Made by a program: the position numbers and the translations under genes. A stretch of 64,000 bases of DNA from Aedes albopictus. Its lineage: Eukaryota; Arthropoda; Insecta; Diptera; Culicidae. Location of the stretch: contig NC_085138.1 of NCBI RefSeq assembly GCF_035046485.1, positions 7,811,409-7,875,408 on the forward strand, in the 5' to 3' direction. Of this stretch, positions 22,436 to 34,913 are shown piece by piece; the first letter of the stretch is position 1, and each line of letters starts with the position of its first letter. A model generated the notes under the pieces. The model did no database searches. It saw only the letters and a program-made list of their open reading frames with translations, and had not been told where the DNA came from.

Positions 22436-22659
22436 TGTTATTCATTGGCTCATGTATATTTCAGGCTCTAGCTTATGGAAATTCTCTGTAAACTCACGAT
22501 TTTTACATAATGTAAAAAGAGTTTATCCGTGAAATAGATATTTTTAGCCCGAAATATACATTTATTCATCGAAGCTTAATAGGTACTAAATGATTTTTTT
22601 ATTTGAAAAGTCAGTATCAGTCAACTTTTGTAGAAATTGAAGTAGAGAAATCAAGCAAT

Positions 22660-22935
22660 CCTGGATGGAGTTAATTCACTCCTCCAAAACCGCGTTTAAG
22701 TCGGAAGAGGTCAATTCCACCTCTTCGATCGATTCACCGTAGACATCCAGCTTAAGATCATCAGCAAAGTCAACGATAATCACGCTTACTGGGAATTTAA
22801 ACCTCATCACTTTGTCGTATATGATATTCTATTGCACCGAACTCAGGATGGAACTTAGCGGAACTCCAGAGGTTATGTGAAAGCCGATACACCTGTACTC
22901 GATTCTGAAAAAGATTTTCGAGTATCTCGTACATT
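22660..22935 (-). pseudogene. R1/Jockey-like reverse transcriptase fragment
   Basis: Minus-strand translation gives TSGVPLSSILSSVQ, then VIIVDFADDLKLDVYGESIE: the two core RT motifs of R1/I-type LINEs, with FADD as the catalytic pair. The first motif is altered (LSS where QGS is usual) and a stop follows it. It is cut off on its 5' side (plus 22936) by the end of the large foldback element. It is too short and damaged to be active. Confidence 0.65.
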
Positions 22936-23041
22936 AGACCTGTTCACTTTTTTTGACCTATCCGTGTCACATCAAATTATCAATCCACATGCAAAAACAA
23001 GGCTTCAGTCCAAACATGAGCTAAATTGATAAAGGTTTAGA

Positions 23042-23689
23042 CACAGACAAACAGACGTACCACCTTGAACGATTTTCATGGAAATCCATCGTCCAGTTCA
23101 CACTACAGTTGACTCTCTATATCTCGATATTGAAGGGACCATCGAGATAGGGAGAGATTGAATAGAAGAACCAATTTGTAATGCACACTAGATTGAAAAA
23201 TCATCCGTAACTAGGAAAAACCGTCAACAAACAGATGTCACTTTGCCTTCCCAGAATGTTTTGCACCTAAGAAATGAGATCTAGCAACCTGTAAAACGGG
23301 CATATCGACATGTGGAGAGAAAATCTGGAGCAAAAATGAACGAGATCGCATCGAGATAGAGAGATATCGAGATAAGGAGATATCGACATGTAGAAAGGTA
23401 AAATGTATGTAGATTGAAGGGATCGACCAAACCATCGAGATAGGGAGAGATATCGAGATGTAGTACATCGACATGTGGAGAGTCGACTGTATCATCATCT
23501 GGTGGAAAAGTTGCACGAATCACTGTGTTGTGCAATATCGTCAAGAGAAGGCGCTAGTGTGAAACGTCCAACGCATAGAAAAACGATGCGCGCGCCTCTG
23601 GTTGTGAAAGCCACAACAATGAAAATTTAAAGTGATCGTTAAATGCGTGGTCGATGGAAATTTAGCAAGTGTTACGTCTGTTTGTCTGA
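23042..23689. mobile_element. CACAGACAAACAG MITE with TSD GGTTTAGA, itself interrupted
   Basis: Same family as 10049-10312. It starts CACAGACAAACAGACGTACC and ends GTTACGTCTGTTTGTCTGA. GGTTTAGA occurs on both sides (23034-23041, 23690-23697). It is inserted in the left arm of the foldback; the right arm shows the empty site (CTTTAAATCTTTATC). It is split by 23106-23489. Confidence 0.75.
23106..23489. mobile_element. 384-bp TA-flanked MITE (CAGTTGACTCTC ends)
   Basis: The left end CAGTTGACTCTCTATATC and right end TGGAGAGTCGACTG are inverted repeats with one mismatch over 12 bp. TA occurs on each side (23104-23105, 23490-23491). The interior is full of ATCGAGATAGGGAGAGAT and ATCGACATGTGGAGA motifs. 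The target is the CACTA|TCATC site of the surrounding MITE. It is of mariner/Tc1 MITE type. Confidence 0.8.
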
Positions 23690-24144
23690 GGTTTAGAGGT
23701 GTATCAAATCGATTTTGTGTTTTTCGAGCATTTTCACGAAAATGTACTCAAATATCCAGAAAATTGCACCGAAAAGGTACCGAAAATACCGTTAAAATAT
23801 AGTTAGAACAATACTCTACAACTTTGCCGAAGACACTACGGTGTTTAAATTGCGTATTTCAAAGTTATTCAACTATTTTAGTTAAAAAATCACAAGAAAA
23901 TACAATATTTTTACGATTTTTCATGTAAAAGTCATGTGATTAAACATTGTTTTACGTGACTAATTCAATTAGCTATTGCTCCTATGTGCTACGAACATTT
24001 CGTCTATTCATCATTATAGTGTAGGAATTCGTTTTCCTTGATTAATTATCAAAAGTTTGTCACGTTGATACTAAAAATTGTACGGAGTTGCCAGCACAAA
24101 ATAAAACAAAGTTACCCATGATTAAAACCTCATTACACTTCTTT

Positions 24145-24235
24145 GTCTCATCTGCATTTGTTTCAAATTGGTGCAGATGCTCGAGCATGAGATAGTCGAT
24201 TCGAAGATTCAAGGTTCGAGTCCTGGAATAGGTTT
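24145..24235 (+). other. tRNA-like segment in left foldback arm
   Basis: GGTGCAGATGCTCGAGC resembles an A box region, and GGTTCGAGTCCTGG is a good B box, followed about 10 bp later by a T9 run. The inverted partner in the right arm (about 34695-34610, minus strand) has GGTGCAGATGATAAGG, CCCTGGTTCAAGCTC and a T run. Stem pairing is poor, so this is not a functional tRNA. Pol III-type internal promoter remnants are the likely explanation. Confidence 0.4.
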
Positions 24236-25216
24236 TTTTTTGCGTCTCGATCCAGCTATAAGTTATATAAGTTTATTATAAGTTAACGAAACTACGCACT
24301 GCATCTCATTGCAATTTGGCATCATAGCCTTGTTTCGAAGCTGTAAAGTGCATAGTAAGAATGAAGTTTCCCTTCATCGTGTAGTTGTGTTGATTTGTGG
24401 GTAGATAGATACAAGTAAGCTCCACAGTTGTCTGAAAAATGTTGTATCCAGAAGCAGTTCCATCATCGTATTGAATTGTTTTAGCTAAATTGATCGTTAT
24501 CAAACAGATGCTCAATATTTCGCCCAGCTGATCTCGTCGACACGATTTATTGTCAACAAGTAAACTACCCAGGTAATCAATAAGCAGTTAAAGTGGCATT
24601 TATTTAGCAATATATGCGCCTTTATAGCAGGTTACTTAATGCCAATCTGCTGTATATGCGCCATAAGTGCTACTAAAATGCAGGTTTTGGCCCGATATAC
24701 GGCTGATTAAATGCTTAACCTTCCTGTCCCTCCAATTGTCAAAAATAAAAACAAAAATTTTCGCCCTGCTCATTTTCCCCGCTTCATACCTATTCTCCTC
24801 CCATTCTCTTCTCATTTTTTTCTCTCGCTCTCTTGTGCAACTTTTGATGTTTGGGGCACGTTATGGAAGGTTATTAGTTTTTTTAGCTAATTTCTGCAAA
24901 ACCGAGATTCGATCCCTCGACCCTCGGGTTGATGATGTAACAAAACCATACTACAGTATGATCTATAGATGATCAGATAATGTGCGTTCATTTTTTGATC
25001 TATTTGAGGCTCCACACCAGCAGTTGTTTCGTTTAACCCCGTGCTCCGGCATGTGCTGATAATCAACATGGGAAACGGATCAAAGGAAATTTATTCACAA
25101 AATGCCCCTTTACTTTCATTAATTACCTTCGTATGCTACCTATGACTAAAAAGATACCCGAATGATGCCGGCCCTACAGCCGTGACTCATAAATTAGAAC
25201 GTTGTTATCGTGTTGT

Positions 25217-25224
25217 TGTGTTGT
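25217..25224. repeat. Left target-site duplication TGTGTTGT
   Basis: The octamer immediately outside the left TIR of the 9-kb element; identical to 34235-34242. Confidence 0.85.
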
Positions 25225-25269
25225 CACTAGCGTGCACAGGGGGGGGCAAGGGGGGGGCACTTGCCCCCC

Positions 25270-28260
25270 CTTCTACAAAAAAAATATATGCACCATTTTT
25301 GCAATTCTTGCACCTTGGATCTTACCACGCAATGTTGAGAATCACTGAGCCATGGTGCACCATTGACACATACAATTTCTTAGTATCTCATGCACAACCA
25401 TGATGTTCTCAGAATCATCTAGGCTAAACTCACGCACCATCTTCTAACTAATCAGTGATGTCAGCACCATATTCGAATAACATGCACCATTTTTGCATTT
25501 CGTATTCCAAAACTGTATTCCATGTACGTGAACCATGGTGACTTCGGCACCACATTGAATTCTAAGCACCATTTTTGCAATTCGTGCACCTAGCCATACA
25601 AAATAACGAGTATCAGTGAATAACAGTGACGACTAATACATCACACTAACATCATGCACCTTCTTCAAAGCTTTCAATACACCATCATGATGTCCACATG
25701 ATCATACTTATATGTACCATCATGAAACTTCATGCACCATCACAGCTCTTCAAGCACCATTTCAGCGTTTATAATATCATCTAGGCATCTAAAGCACCGT
25801 AATGCCGTGAGCATCACATAAAATACATTTTTTGTATGCTATGCACCATTTTTGCAATTCGTGCACCTAACCATATTGATAAGCTTTGAAAAACGGTGAC
25901 AACTAATGCATCATCCAGCATCATGCACCTTCTTCAAAGCTTTCCAACCACCATTTTGGCATTCACTATATCATCTAGGCATCTTATGCAACATTATGAT
26001 GTGGTTCACAAGTGAATTTGATGCACCATTTTGACATTTCGCATACAGAATAGCATTCCTTCTTCCTGGTCTATGTTGATTTCTGTCCCGTATTGAGTTT
26101 ACTGCACCATTTTTGCAATTCGTGCACCTACATATGGAATTTGTTGAGTAGTATAACTGAATCATGGTAAAACTAATGCACCATACAAACATCATGTAGC
26201 TCCTTTGCATTCCATGCATCACCATAATGATCACATAAATATCTAAGCACCATCTCACGCGTCATCTAAGCATTTAATTCACATTTGAATTTCATAAGCT
26301 CCATTTTGCCATATCGTACACCAAATTATATTCCATGTACCTGATCCATGTTGACTTCCGCACCACATTAAATTCTATGCATCATTTTTGCAATTCTTGC
26401 ATTTTGGATCTAATCACCCAATGTTGAGAATCACTGAATCATGGTGGCAATAAATTCACCCCTGATACATACAATTTCTTAGTATCTCATACACACCCAT
26501 GATGTCTCAGAATCATTTTTGGGCTAATCTCACGCACCATCTTTTAACTAATCAGTGATGTCAGCACCATATTCGAATAACATGCACCATTTTGGCATTT
26601 CGTATTCCAAAACTCTAATCCATGTACGTAAACCATGGTGACTTCGGCACCACATTGAATTCCAAGCACCATTTTTGCAATTCGTACACCTACCCATACA
26701 CAATGTCGAGTGTCGCTGAATAACGGTGACAACTAATACAACACACTAACATCATGTACCTTCTTCAAAGCGTCCACAGTAAGGTGGCCCACACTTATAT
26801 GAAAAACAAAAATTTCGAAAAATGCCAAGTCTTACCTCCTCAATCAGTTGTTTGGGACTCCCAGAGGCTACGTTCAAAATTTGAGCAAAATCGGTTGAGC
26901 CTAAGGGGGCGCTCAAAACGCTTGAAGTTTGTATGGGAAAACTTGGCCAAATGTATGCAGAAATTTTAAGTTTTCGAATTTTGCCGCTAGGTGGCGCTGT
27001 AAGCGTTCAATAATCAAACCCTTTGGTATTATTGTAGGTGACTATATGCCAAACAACTTTGTCGAAGACCGCAAAGTGATCCAACGTCTGTGGAAAAAGT
27101 TATACCCTAGGAAAAGTGAGGATAAACTTTATTGTTATTTTTCCAATACATGTAAAGGAATAATATCAATAATGAAATCTCAATACTTTGCCTCACTTTG
27201 CCTAGGGTATAACTTTTTTCACAGACGTTGGATCACTTTGCGGTCTTCGACAAACTTGTTTGGCATATAGTTACCTACAATAATACCAAAGGGTTTGATT
27301 ATTGAACGCTTACAGCGCCACCTAGCGGCAAAATTCGAAAACTTAAAATTTCTGCATACATTTGGCCAAGTTTTCCCATACAAACTTCAAGCGTTTTGAG
27401 CGCCCCCTTAGGCTCAACCGATTTTGCTCAAATTTTGAACGTAGCTTCTGGGAGTCCAAAACAACTGATTTAGGAGGTAAGACTTGGTATTTTTTGAAAT
27501 TTTTGTTTTTCATATAAGTGTGGGCCACCCTAGCACAGAATGAACTAGGTATCCACGTATTATGCTGATCTCATTCACTATCTTTTAATCAACTAGAAAT
27601 CAAATGCATCATACTGATATGCACCATCGTTAAATTTCATGCACCATCAAAGCTTTCCAAGCACCATTTCAGCGTTTATTATATCATCTAGGCATCTGAT
27701 GCACCATTATGTTGTGAGCATCACATAAAATACTTTTATTTTGTATTCTATGCACCATTTTTGCAATTCGTGCAGCTAACCATGCAACATGTTGATAATC
27801 TTTGAATAACGGCGACAACTAATGCAGCACACTAGCATCATACGCCTTCTTCAAAGCTTTTCATGCACCATTTTGGCATTCATTATACCATCTAGGTATC
27901 TTATGCACCATTATGATGTGGTTTACATTTGAACTTGATGCACCATTTTTGCATTTCGCATACAAAATAGTATTCCACGTACCTGGAACATGTTGATTTA
28001 TGTGCCACATTGAGTTTCCTGCACTTTTGCACGAATTGCATGTGCACCTTAATATGAAACATGACGAGTATAACAGAATAATAGCTAATGCACCATACAT
28101 ACATCATTCATTCCATGCACCACCATGATGTTCACAGAATCATCCAGGCACCATCTCACGCACCATCTTTGAATCAAATATGTGTCTAATTGCGAAATAA
28201 TGCACCATCGTTAAACTTTATGCATTACTAAAGCTTTCAATTCCTAATCGTGGCGTATAT
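25270..28260. repeat. GCACCATTTTTGCAATTCG satellite with about 1.1-kb higher-order period
   Basis: Recurring short motifs GCACCATTTTTGCAATTCGT, CATGCACCAT, TATCATCTAGGCATCT and CTTCTTCAAAGC. Larger blocks recur about 1,095-1,100 bp apart: TCGGCACCACATTGAATT at about 25543 and 26644, and GTTGAGAATCACTGA at about 25333 and 26423. A third round is visible after the palindrome is removed. Frames here are short and artefactual. The array is interrupted by 26782-27530. Confidence 0.75.
26782..27530. mobile_element. 749-bp palindromic TA-flanked MITE (AGGGTGGCCCACACTT ends)
   Basis: Left AGGTGGCCCACACTTATATG pairs with right CATATAAGTGTGGGCCACCC, and pairing continues to a centre near 27155. TA is on both sides (26780-26781, 27531-27532). 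Arms carry GCCGCTAGGTGGCGCTGTAA and TTTGTCGAAGACCGCAAAGTG. These two motifs also occur in the palindrome at 47306-49616. The mirrored 60-70 codon frames starting at 26754 and ending at 27343 are reverse images of each other, not genes. Confidence 0.8.
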
Positions 28261-28264
28261 CTGT

Positions 28265-31200
28265 AGTAATCCGTGAAGGCATTCCAGTAGAAATTTCAGG
28301 AGGAATCCTTGAAGGACTTCCTGGAGGAATCTCTGAAGGCATTACTAAAGAAGTGCTTGAAAGAATTCTTGAACGAAGCTCTCAAAAACTGGAAGAGGAG
28401 TCTAGAAAATTCCTGTAGAATTTGCAGGAGGAACTACTAAAGGAATTGCTGGAAAAACTATTGGAGGAATTCCCTGGAGGCATTTCTAAAGCAATCCTTT
28501 AAGAATTTCCTGGGGGAATCCGCAGAGGAATTCGTGAAAGAATTCATGGAGGAATTTGTGGAGAAATATTTCGAAAAACTCCTGGACAAATTTCTGGAAG
28601 AGTTCCAGCAGGGGCTCATTAACGAACCCCTGGAGTAAACTTTGAAGGCATTCCTGGAAGAAACCCTGGAGAAATTCCTGGAAGAATTTCTGGAGGATTC
28701 TCTGAAGGCATTCCTAAAGGAATCCTTGGGAGAATGCCTGGAGGTTTCCTTGTGAGAATTCCTGGAGGAACTTCTGGAAGAATGTCCGGAGGAATTTCTG
28801 CAGGAATCCCTGAGGAAATTTCTGGAGGGACATTTGGAGGAGTTTCTAGAAGAATTCCTGGAGGAAGCTACGAGAAATTCCTGGAGAAATCCCTGGAGGA
28901 ATTCCTAAAGGAATCCGTGAAGGAATAACAGGATGAAACACTGGAGGGGCAACAGAAGGAATTCATGAAATAATTCATGGAGGAATTCCAGGATGAATTG
29001 CTGGAGGAATTCCGGAAGGATTTTTTGGAAAAATTCCTGCATGAATTTGTGGAAGAATTACTCGAGGAATTCAATGGCGAATCCTTGCAGAAATAACTGG
29101 AAAAATCTCTGAAGGAATTTTTGGAAGAATCCGCGAAAAAAATCTTGGAGGAATTTCTGGAGGCATGCTTTCAAAAATCATTGGAAGAATTTCTGGAGGA
29201 TTTTCAGAAGGAATACTTGAAGGAATCCCTGGAGACATTCGTAGAGAAAATCCTAGAGAAAGCTAAAAAAAATGTAGGAATTCCTGGAAGAATTTCTGGA
29301 GGATTTCCTGAAGGAATTCTTTGAAAAATTTCTGGAAAAATATTTGCGGTTTCCTGAAGGAATGATTAAAGGAACTCTTCGAGCAAAAGAATTCCTAGAG
29401 GGATTTTTGAGGAATATCTAAAAAAAATCATTGATGAATCCCTGGAGGAATTCCTGGAGAAATTCCTGGCGAAATCTATGGGGGATACCTGATGAAATTT
29501 TTCGAAGAATTCCTGGAACAGTTCCAGGAGAAGTTTTTTTTTCTGGAGAAAACCGTGGATGAATTCTTGTAGGAATACCTAGAGGAATTCTTGGAGGAAT
29601 CCATGAAGGGTTTTTAAGATGATTTTCTGGAGCAATTAATAGAGAAATTTTTATAGTTGTCCCAGGAGAAATTTCTGGAGATATTCCTTGAAAAATTTCA
29701 GAAAAAATCCTGAAAAAATATCTGTAGAAATCCCTGGAGAAATTTCTGGAAGAGTTCCGGGAGAAATTTCTTCAGGATTTTCTGGAGAAATCCGAGCAGG
29801 AATTCATCCAGGAGTCCTTGCAGAAATTCCTGGAGGAGTCTCTGTAGAATTTGATTGATTGATTTGTCTTTTTAAAGAGACTTTCAGCCCTTGGCCCATC
29901 TCTCTCTCTGTAGAAATTCCCGAAGGTATTCAAGATGGAATTAACAAAGGAATTTTTGCAGGAATAATGGAGGAGTTCCTGGAGGAATTTCCGAAAGAAT
30001 TTTTTGAGGATTTTTTTGCGAAACATTATTGGAGAAATTCCTGGATGATTTTCTAGATTAACTAGAGAAATTCCTGGATAAATTCTTTAAGAAATTTCTG
30101 GACAAATATTTAAGGCTTCCCGGAGGAATGACTAGAGGAACTCCTCGAGGAATTTGTGAAGGATTTTTTTTTTGATTAATTTCTGAAGAAACTCATGGAT
30201 GGACTGCTGGATGAATTCCCGACGAAATTCCTGGAGGAATCCATGGAGAAATCCCTAAAGGAATTCCTAGAGAAATTCCCAGAAAAGATCCGGGAAAAAT
30301 CTGGCAAAAATCCCTGCTGTAATCCTAGGAGGGATTCCTGAAGGAATCTGTGAAGGGATTCAAGGATGAATCCCTGGATAATTCCTAGAAAAAGTTCTGG
30401 AAGAATCCTTAAAGATTTTTCTGGAGAAATTCCTGAAAAAATGAAGTAATTCCTGGAAAAAAATCTGGAGGATTTCCTGAAGGAATTCTTTGAAAAATTT
30501 ATGGAACAGTTTCGGGAGAAGATTTTCTCTGGAGAAGTCCGTGGATGGACTCTTGGAGGAATACCTAGAGGAATTCTTGGGGGTATCCATGAAGATTTTT
30601 TTTGAGAATTTTCTGTAGCAAAAACTAGAGAAATTTTTATAGTTGTTCCAGGAGATTCCTGGAAAAAATAAAAAAAATCCTGAAAAAAATTCTGTAGAAA
30701 TCCATGGAAAAATTTCACGAGGAATTCCAGGAAAAGTTCCGGGATAAATTTCTTCAGGATTTTCTGGAGAAATCCGAGCAGGAATTCCTTAAGGTATCCT
30801 TGCAGAAATTCCTGGAGGTATCCCTGTAGAAATTCAAGATGGAATTACTGAAGAAATTTTTGAAGGAATGAATGGAGGAATTTCTGGAGGAATTCCCGAA
30901 AGAATTCTATGAGTTATTTTTTGCGAAACATTCCTGGAGGAATTCCTGGAGAAATTCCTGGAGAAATTCCTGGATGATTTTCTTCAGAAGTCTCTGGAGA
31001 AATTTGCAATGTTTGCATTCTGGGAGGTATTTCTGGATAAATTCCTCCAGATTTTTTTTCTAGAGTAATTCCTGGAGGTATTTCTGGATGAATTTTTGAA
31101 GAAATTCATTAATAAATCGTTGAAGGAATGAATCCCTGAAGAAATCCTTGAGAATTTTCTGTAGAATGTCCTGGAGGAATCCATGGAAGAATTACTCGAG

Positions 31201-33815
31201 AAATTCCAGGAGGAATTTCTGCAGGATTTTTTTTAAGAATTTCTGAAGAAATTTTTTAACGAATCCCTGCAGGAACTCCTTGAGAAACTCCTAGAAAAAG
31301 TTCATGAAGAATTCTTTGAGGAATGCAAGGAGAAATCCTGTAGTTCTTGTGAAAATTCCCAGAGGATTTTTTAGAGGAATCCCTGGAGGAGTTCCTGGTA
31401 GAATTTCTGGCGCTCTTCCTTAAGAAATTTCTGAAAGAATTTTTGCGGAGGATTTTTTGCGGAATTTCTGAAGAAATTCATGAATGAATCCTCGGAGGAT
31501 TTCCTGAAGAAATGCCTTGAGAATTTCCTGGAGGAATCCATAGGGGAATTTTTCGAGGAGTTCTAGGAGGAATTCCTGGAAGAGTTCCGTTTCATTTAGG
31601 ATTATCTGGAGGAATGCGAAGATCAATTCTTGGAGGAATCCCTAGATGAAATATTGTAGGAATTCTGACCGTCATTCCTAAAAAAAATTTCAGGAGGAAT
31701 CTCTGGAGGAATTATTGGAGTATTTACCAGAGGAATTATTTGAGGAATTTCTGGTGAAATATATGAGGCTTCTTGGAAAATTAATGGAGGAATGCCTGAA
31801 GGAACTTCTCGAGGAATTTCTGAAGGAATATCTGGAGGAATTTCGGAAGATATTGATTATTGCATCCCTGGAGGAATTCCTGAAGAAATTTTAGGAAAAA
31901 AATCCTGCAGAAATTCCTAGGGGATTCCGTGGAGGATTCCCTGGTGGAATCATTCGAGGAACTCCCGGAATTCCTGGAAGAGTTTCGGGTGAAATTACTT
32001 TAGGATTTTCTGGTGGAGTCCATGGATGAATTTCGGGGAGAAATCTCTGGAGGCATCTCGGAGGAATTTCTGGAGGAATGTCTGAAGGAACTACTCGGGC
32101 AAATTCTGAACGAATACCTGGTGGATTTTTTTGAGGAATTTCTGAAGAAATTTATGAATGAATTCCTGCAGGAATTCTTGGATAAATTGCTGGAAAAAAT
32201 CCTGAAGAAATTCCTGAAGGAATCCGTGGAGGATTTCCTGGACAACTTCCTTGCGGAATTCCTCGAGGGATTCTTGGAAGGATTCCGGGAGACATTCTTG
32301 GGGAACTCAGGCAGAAATTCCTAGAGGATTTTCTGGAGGAATGTCTGGAGGAACTGCTGGAGGAATTTCAAGAGTTCTTCCTCGACAAATTTCTGAAAGA
32401 ATTCCTGGTGGAATTTCTGGAGGATTTTTTGTGGAATTTCTGAAGAAATCCATGAAGGAATTTCTGTTGAAATTGTTTGAGAATTCCCTGAAGGAATCCA
32501 TGGAAAAATCCTTGGAGAAATTTCTTGAGGAATACCTGGAAGAATTCCGTGAGAAATTCCTTTAGCATGTTATGGAGGCATCCGTGGAGGAAATATTGGG
32601 GGAATTCTGACAGACAGACATTCAGGAGTTTTCCTAGAAAAATGTCAGGAGGAATTTTAGGAGTATTTACTAGAGGAATTCCTGGGGGATTTATTTGAAG
32701 AATTTCTGGAGAAATATATGAGGCTTCCTGGAGAAATGTCTGAAAGAACTCCTCGATGAATTTCTGAAGGAATTCCTGGAGGAATTTCTGGAAGAAGTTT
32801 CTGAGGAATTTCTGAAGAAATTCAGTAATGAATCTCTAGAGAAATTCCTTAAGAAATTTTTGAAAAAAATCCTAAACAAATTCCTAGAGGATTGCTTGGA
32901 GGTATTCCTGGAAGAGTTTTGGAAGAAATTCCTTTAGGATTTTCTGCAGGAACCCGTGGAGGGATTCCTGAAAGAAATCACTGGTTGCATATTGGTGGAA
33001 TTTCTAAAGAAATGTCTGAAGGAACCCCTCGAGGAATTTCTAAAGGAATATCTGGAGGAATTTCAGAAGAAATGCATTATTGAATCCCTGAAAGAATTCC
33101 TGAAAAAAATCATGGAAAAAACCTGGAGAAACTACTGAAGGAATCTGTGGAAGATTTCCTGTAGAGATTCCTCGCGAAATTTTTGGAAGAGTTCCGGGAG
33201 ACATTCTTTCAGGATTCTCTGGAGAAATTCTGGCTGAAATTCCTAGAGGATTTTCTAGAGAAATCCCTGGAGGAATTTCATGAGGAATTCTTGGAGGATT
33301 GTTTTGAGGAATTCATGTAGGAATTTCTGGCGTTATTTTTCGAGAAATTTGTGGAGGAATTTGTTGAGGAATTTAAGAAGGATTTTTTTAAATGATTCAT
33401 GGATGAATCCTTGAAGGAATTCCTAAAGAAATTCGTTGAGAATTTCCTGGATTATTTTCTGAAGGAACTCCTGGAGGAATTTCTCAAGGAATTCCAGGAA
33501 GATATTCTTCAGAAATTCCTTTAGGATTTTCTAGGGGATTCCGTGGGGCAACTCCTAGAGGACAGACATGACATTTCTAGTGGTTTTTCCTAGAAGAAAT
33601 TTCAGGTGGAATTCCTGGAGGTAATTTTGGAAGAATTCCTAGAGTATTTACTGGAGGAATTCCTGGAGGAATTATTTGAGGAATTTCTGGAGAAATATAT
33701 GAGACTTCCTGGAGGAATTTCTGAAGGAATTATTGGAAGATTTTTTGAGGGAATTTCTGGAGGAACTTATGCACGAATCCTAGGAGAAATCCTGGAGGAA
33801 TCGCTGTAGATTGCA
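28265..33815. repeat. 12-bp satellite GGAATTCCTGGA, about 5.5 kb
   Basis: Hundreds of degenerate copies of a 12-bp unit (GGAATTCCTGGA, GGAATTTCTGGA, GAAATTCCTGAA). Because 12 is divisible by three, all frames stay open by chance. They encode repeats such as EEFLEEFL, GGIPGGIS, and NSSRNSSR on the opposite strand. Stops are scattered at random and no conserved frame exists, so no protein is claimed. Blocks of the same unit lie at 37680-38040, 42000-42645, 44350-44830 and 63590-64000. Confidence 0.85.
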
Positions 33816-34234
33816 ATAAGAATTCCGATCAAAATGTTCTATCTAGGAGTTCTGACATTCTCCTAGCATCATTAATTGTCTAGGATCAAAATTCTTTCAC
33901 AACGACAATATTTTTTTTTTCTATAATTGATAATTTTCTAGATATTCTCCATTGTGTTTGATTCGTTCATAAAATTTTATAAGATTCGAGATAATGACTT
34001 CATATTTAAGTTTCGTATTGCCTTGAAATCATTACCATCCGAAGCCTTCTCTAGAATCCCAATATGAAGTACTTGGTGATGTTGGCACCACAACATGTTG
34101 AAACCCCTACTTGGGAATTCATATTGCGTGTAACACATTGCGTGTAACATCATTCTATTTTGCACCATGATCATACATATATTGCACCATTATTATAGTG
34201 CCCCCCCTAAGCAAGAACCCTGCGCACGCTAGTG

Positions 34235-34242
34235 TGTGTTGT
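34235..34242. repeat. Right target-site duplication TGTGTTGT
   Basis: Identical to 25217-25224; directly outside the right TIR of the 9-kb element. Confidence 0.85.
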
Positions 34243-34913
34243 ACTTTTAGCATCATTCGTCTCTCCTAGCAGTTCTGTGGCATTAAAGTAACAGTTCAGA
34301 TGTTAATTAACCAAAATATATCGAGCATTTTAAATGCTACGCAACAGCTGTCAGATGTTAAGCAGCAGTTCGATTGCTTATTTAGGGTAGCTTAGCAGTC
34401 GAACTGCTATTATAAAGCAGCAAGCACGTGGAATGCAGTTTTGAAACTGAAATACTGCTTATTCAAAATCTTATTGGTTACCTGGGTAAATATCTAGCTA
34501 GTCCTGGAATGGACTTAATTGGCAGGTCCCGATCACTAGCCTGATCATTATTATTTGGGAGATTTCGTGTATCATGGCAGATTCATCATCCTAACTGCTA
34601 CAAAGAAAGAAAAAAATGTTTATCATGTATTTGAGCTTGAACCAGGGACCTTCTGATCCGCAGGCTCGAGCCTTATCATCTGCACCATTTCTAATATTTA
34701 AATCGAAAGACATTAGAATACGATGGCATGACGTCTTAGTCATGGGTAACTTTGTTTTAATTCCTGCTGGTAACTCTGTGCGATTTTTAGTATCAACGTG
34801 ACATACTTTTGATAATTAGTCAATGAAAACGAATTCCTACACAAAAACGATGTATGGACGAAATGTTCGTTACACAAAGGAGTAATAGCTAATTAAGTTA
34901 GTCACGTAAAATA

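Larger units (their letters stand above)
25225..34234. mobile_element. 9,010-bp satellite-filled element, 17-bp TIRs, 8-bp TSD
   Basis: The left end is CACTAGCGTGCACAGGG. The right end is CCCTGCGCACGCTAGTG, its inverted copy with one mismatch in 17. Both are followed by G/C runs: GGGGGGCAAGG at left, TGCCCCCCC within 50 bp of both ends. Exact TGTGTTGT duplications flank it. The 8-bp duplication indicates a hAT- or P-type transposase, but none is encoded. The contents are the GCACC satellite (25270-28260), the 12-mer satellite (28265-33815), a 749-bp palindrome, and a short right region (33816-34234) with GCACCAT remnants. The same 15-bp TIR occurs on the 166-bp MITE at 806-971. Confidence 0.85.
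24568..34486. mobile_element. TIR element (CCCAGGTAAYCA ends) split by the 9-kb element
   Basis: The left part (24568-25216) begins CCCAGGTAATCAATAAGC; the right part (34243-34486) ends TTATTGGTTACCTGGG. Both match the element at 13228-14276 in reverse orientation, including TATATGCGCC and ATACGGCTGATTAAATGC on the left and AGCAGTTCGACTGCTA-type repeats on the right. Subtracting the insertion leaves about 0.9 kb, close to the 1.05 kb of the other copy. It lies in the loop of the foldback. Confidence 0.65.

Noticed and set aside
25270..28260. Possible CRISPR-like array of spaced repeats
   Set aside because: Motif spacing is irregular, units are degenerate and the context is eukaryotic; it is a satellite.
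28734..33809. Many frames encoding EEFLEEFL, GGIPGGIS or NSSRNSSR repeats
   Set aside because: A 12-bp repeat keeps all frames open; frames break randomly and show no codon conservation. Treated as satellite.
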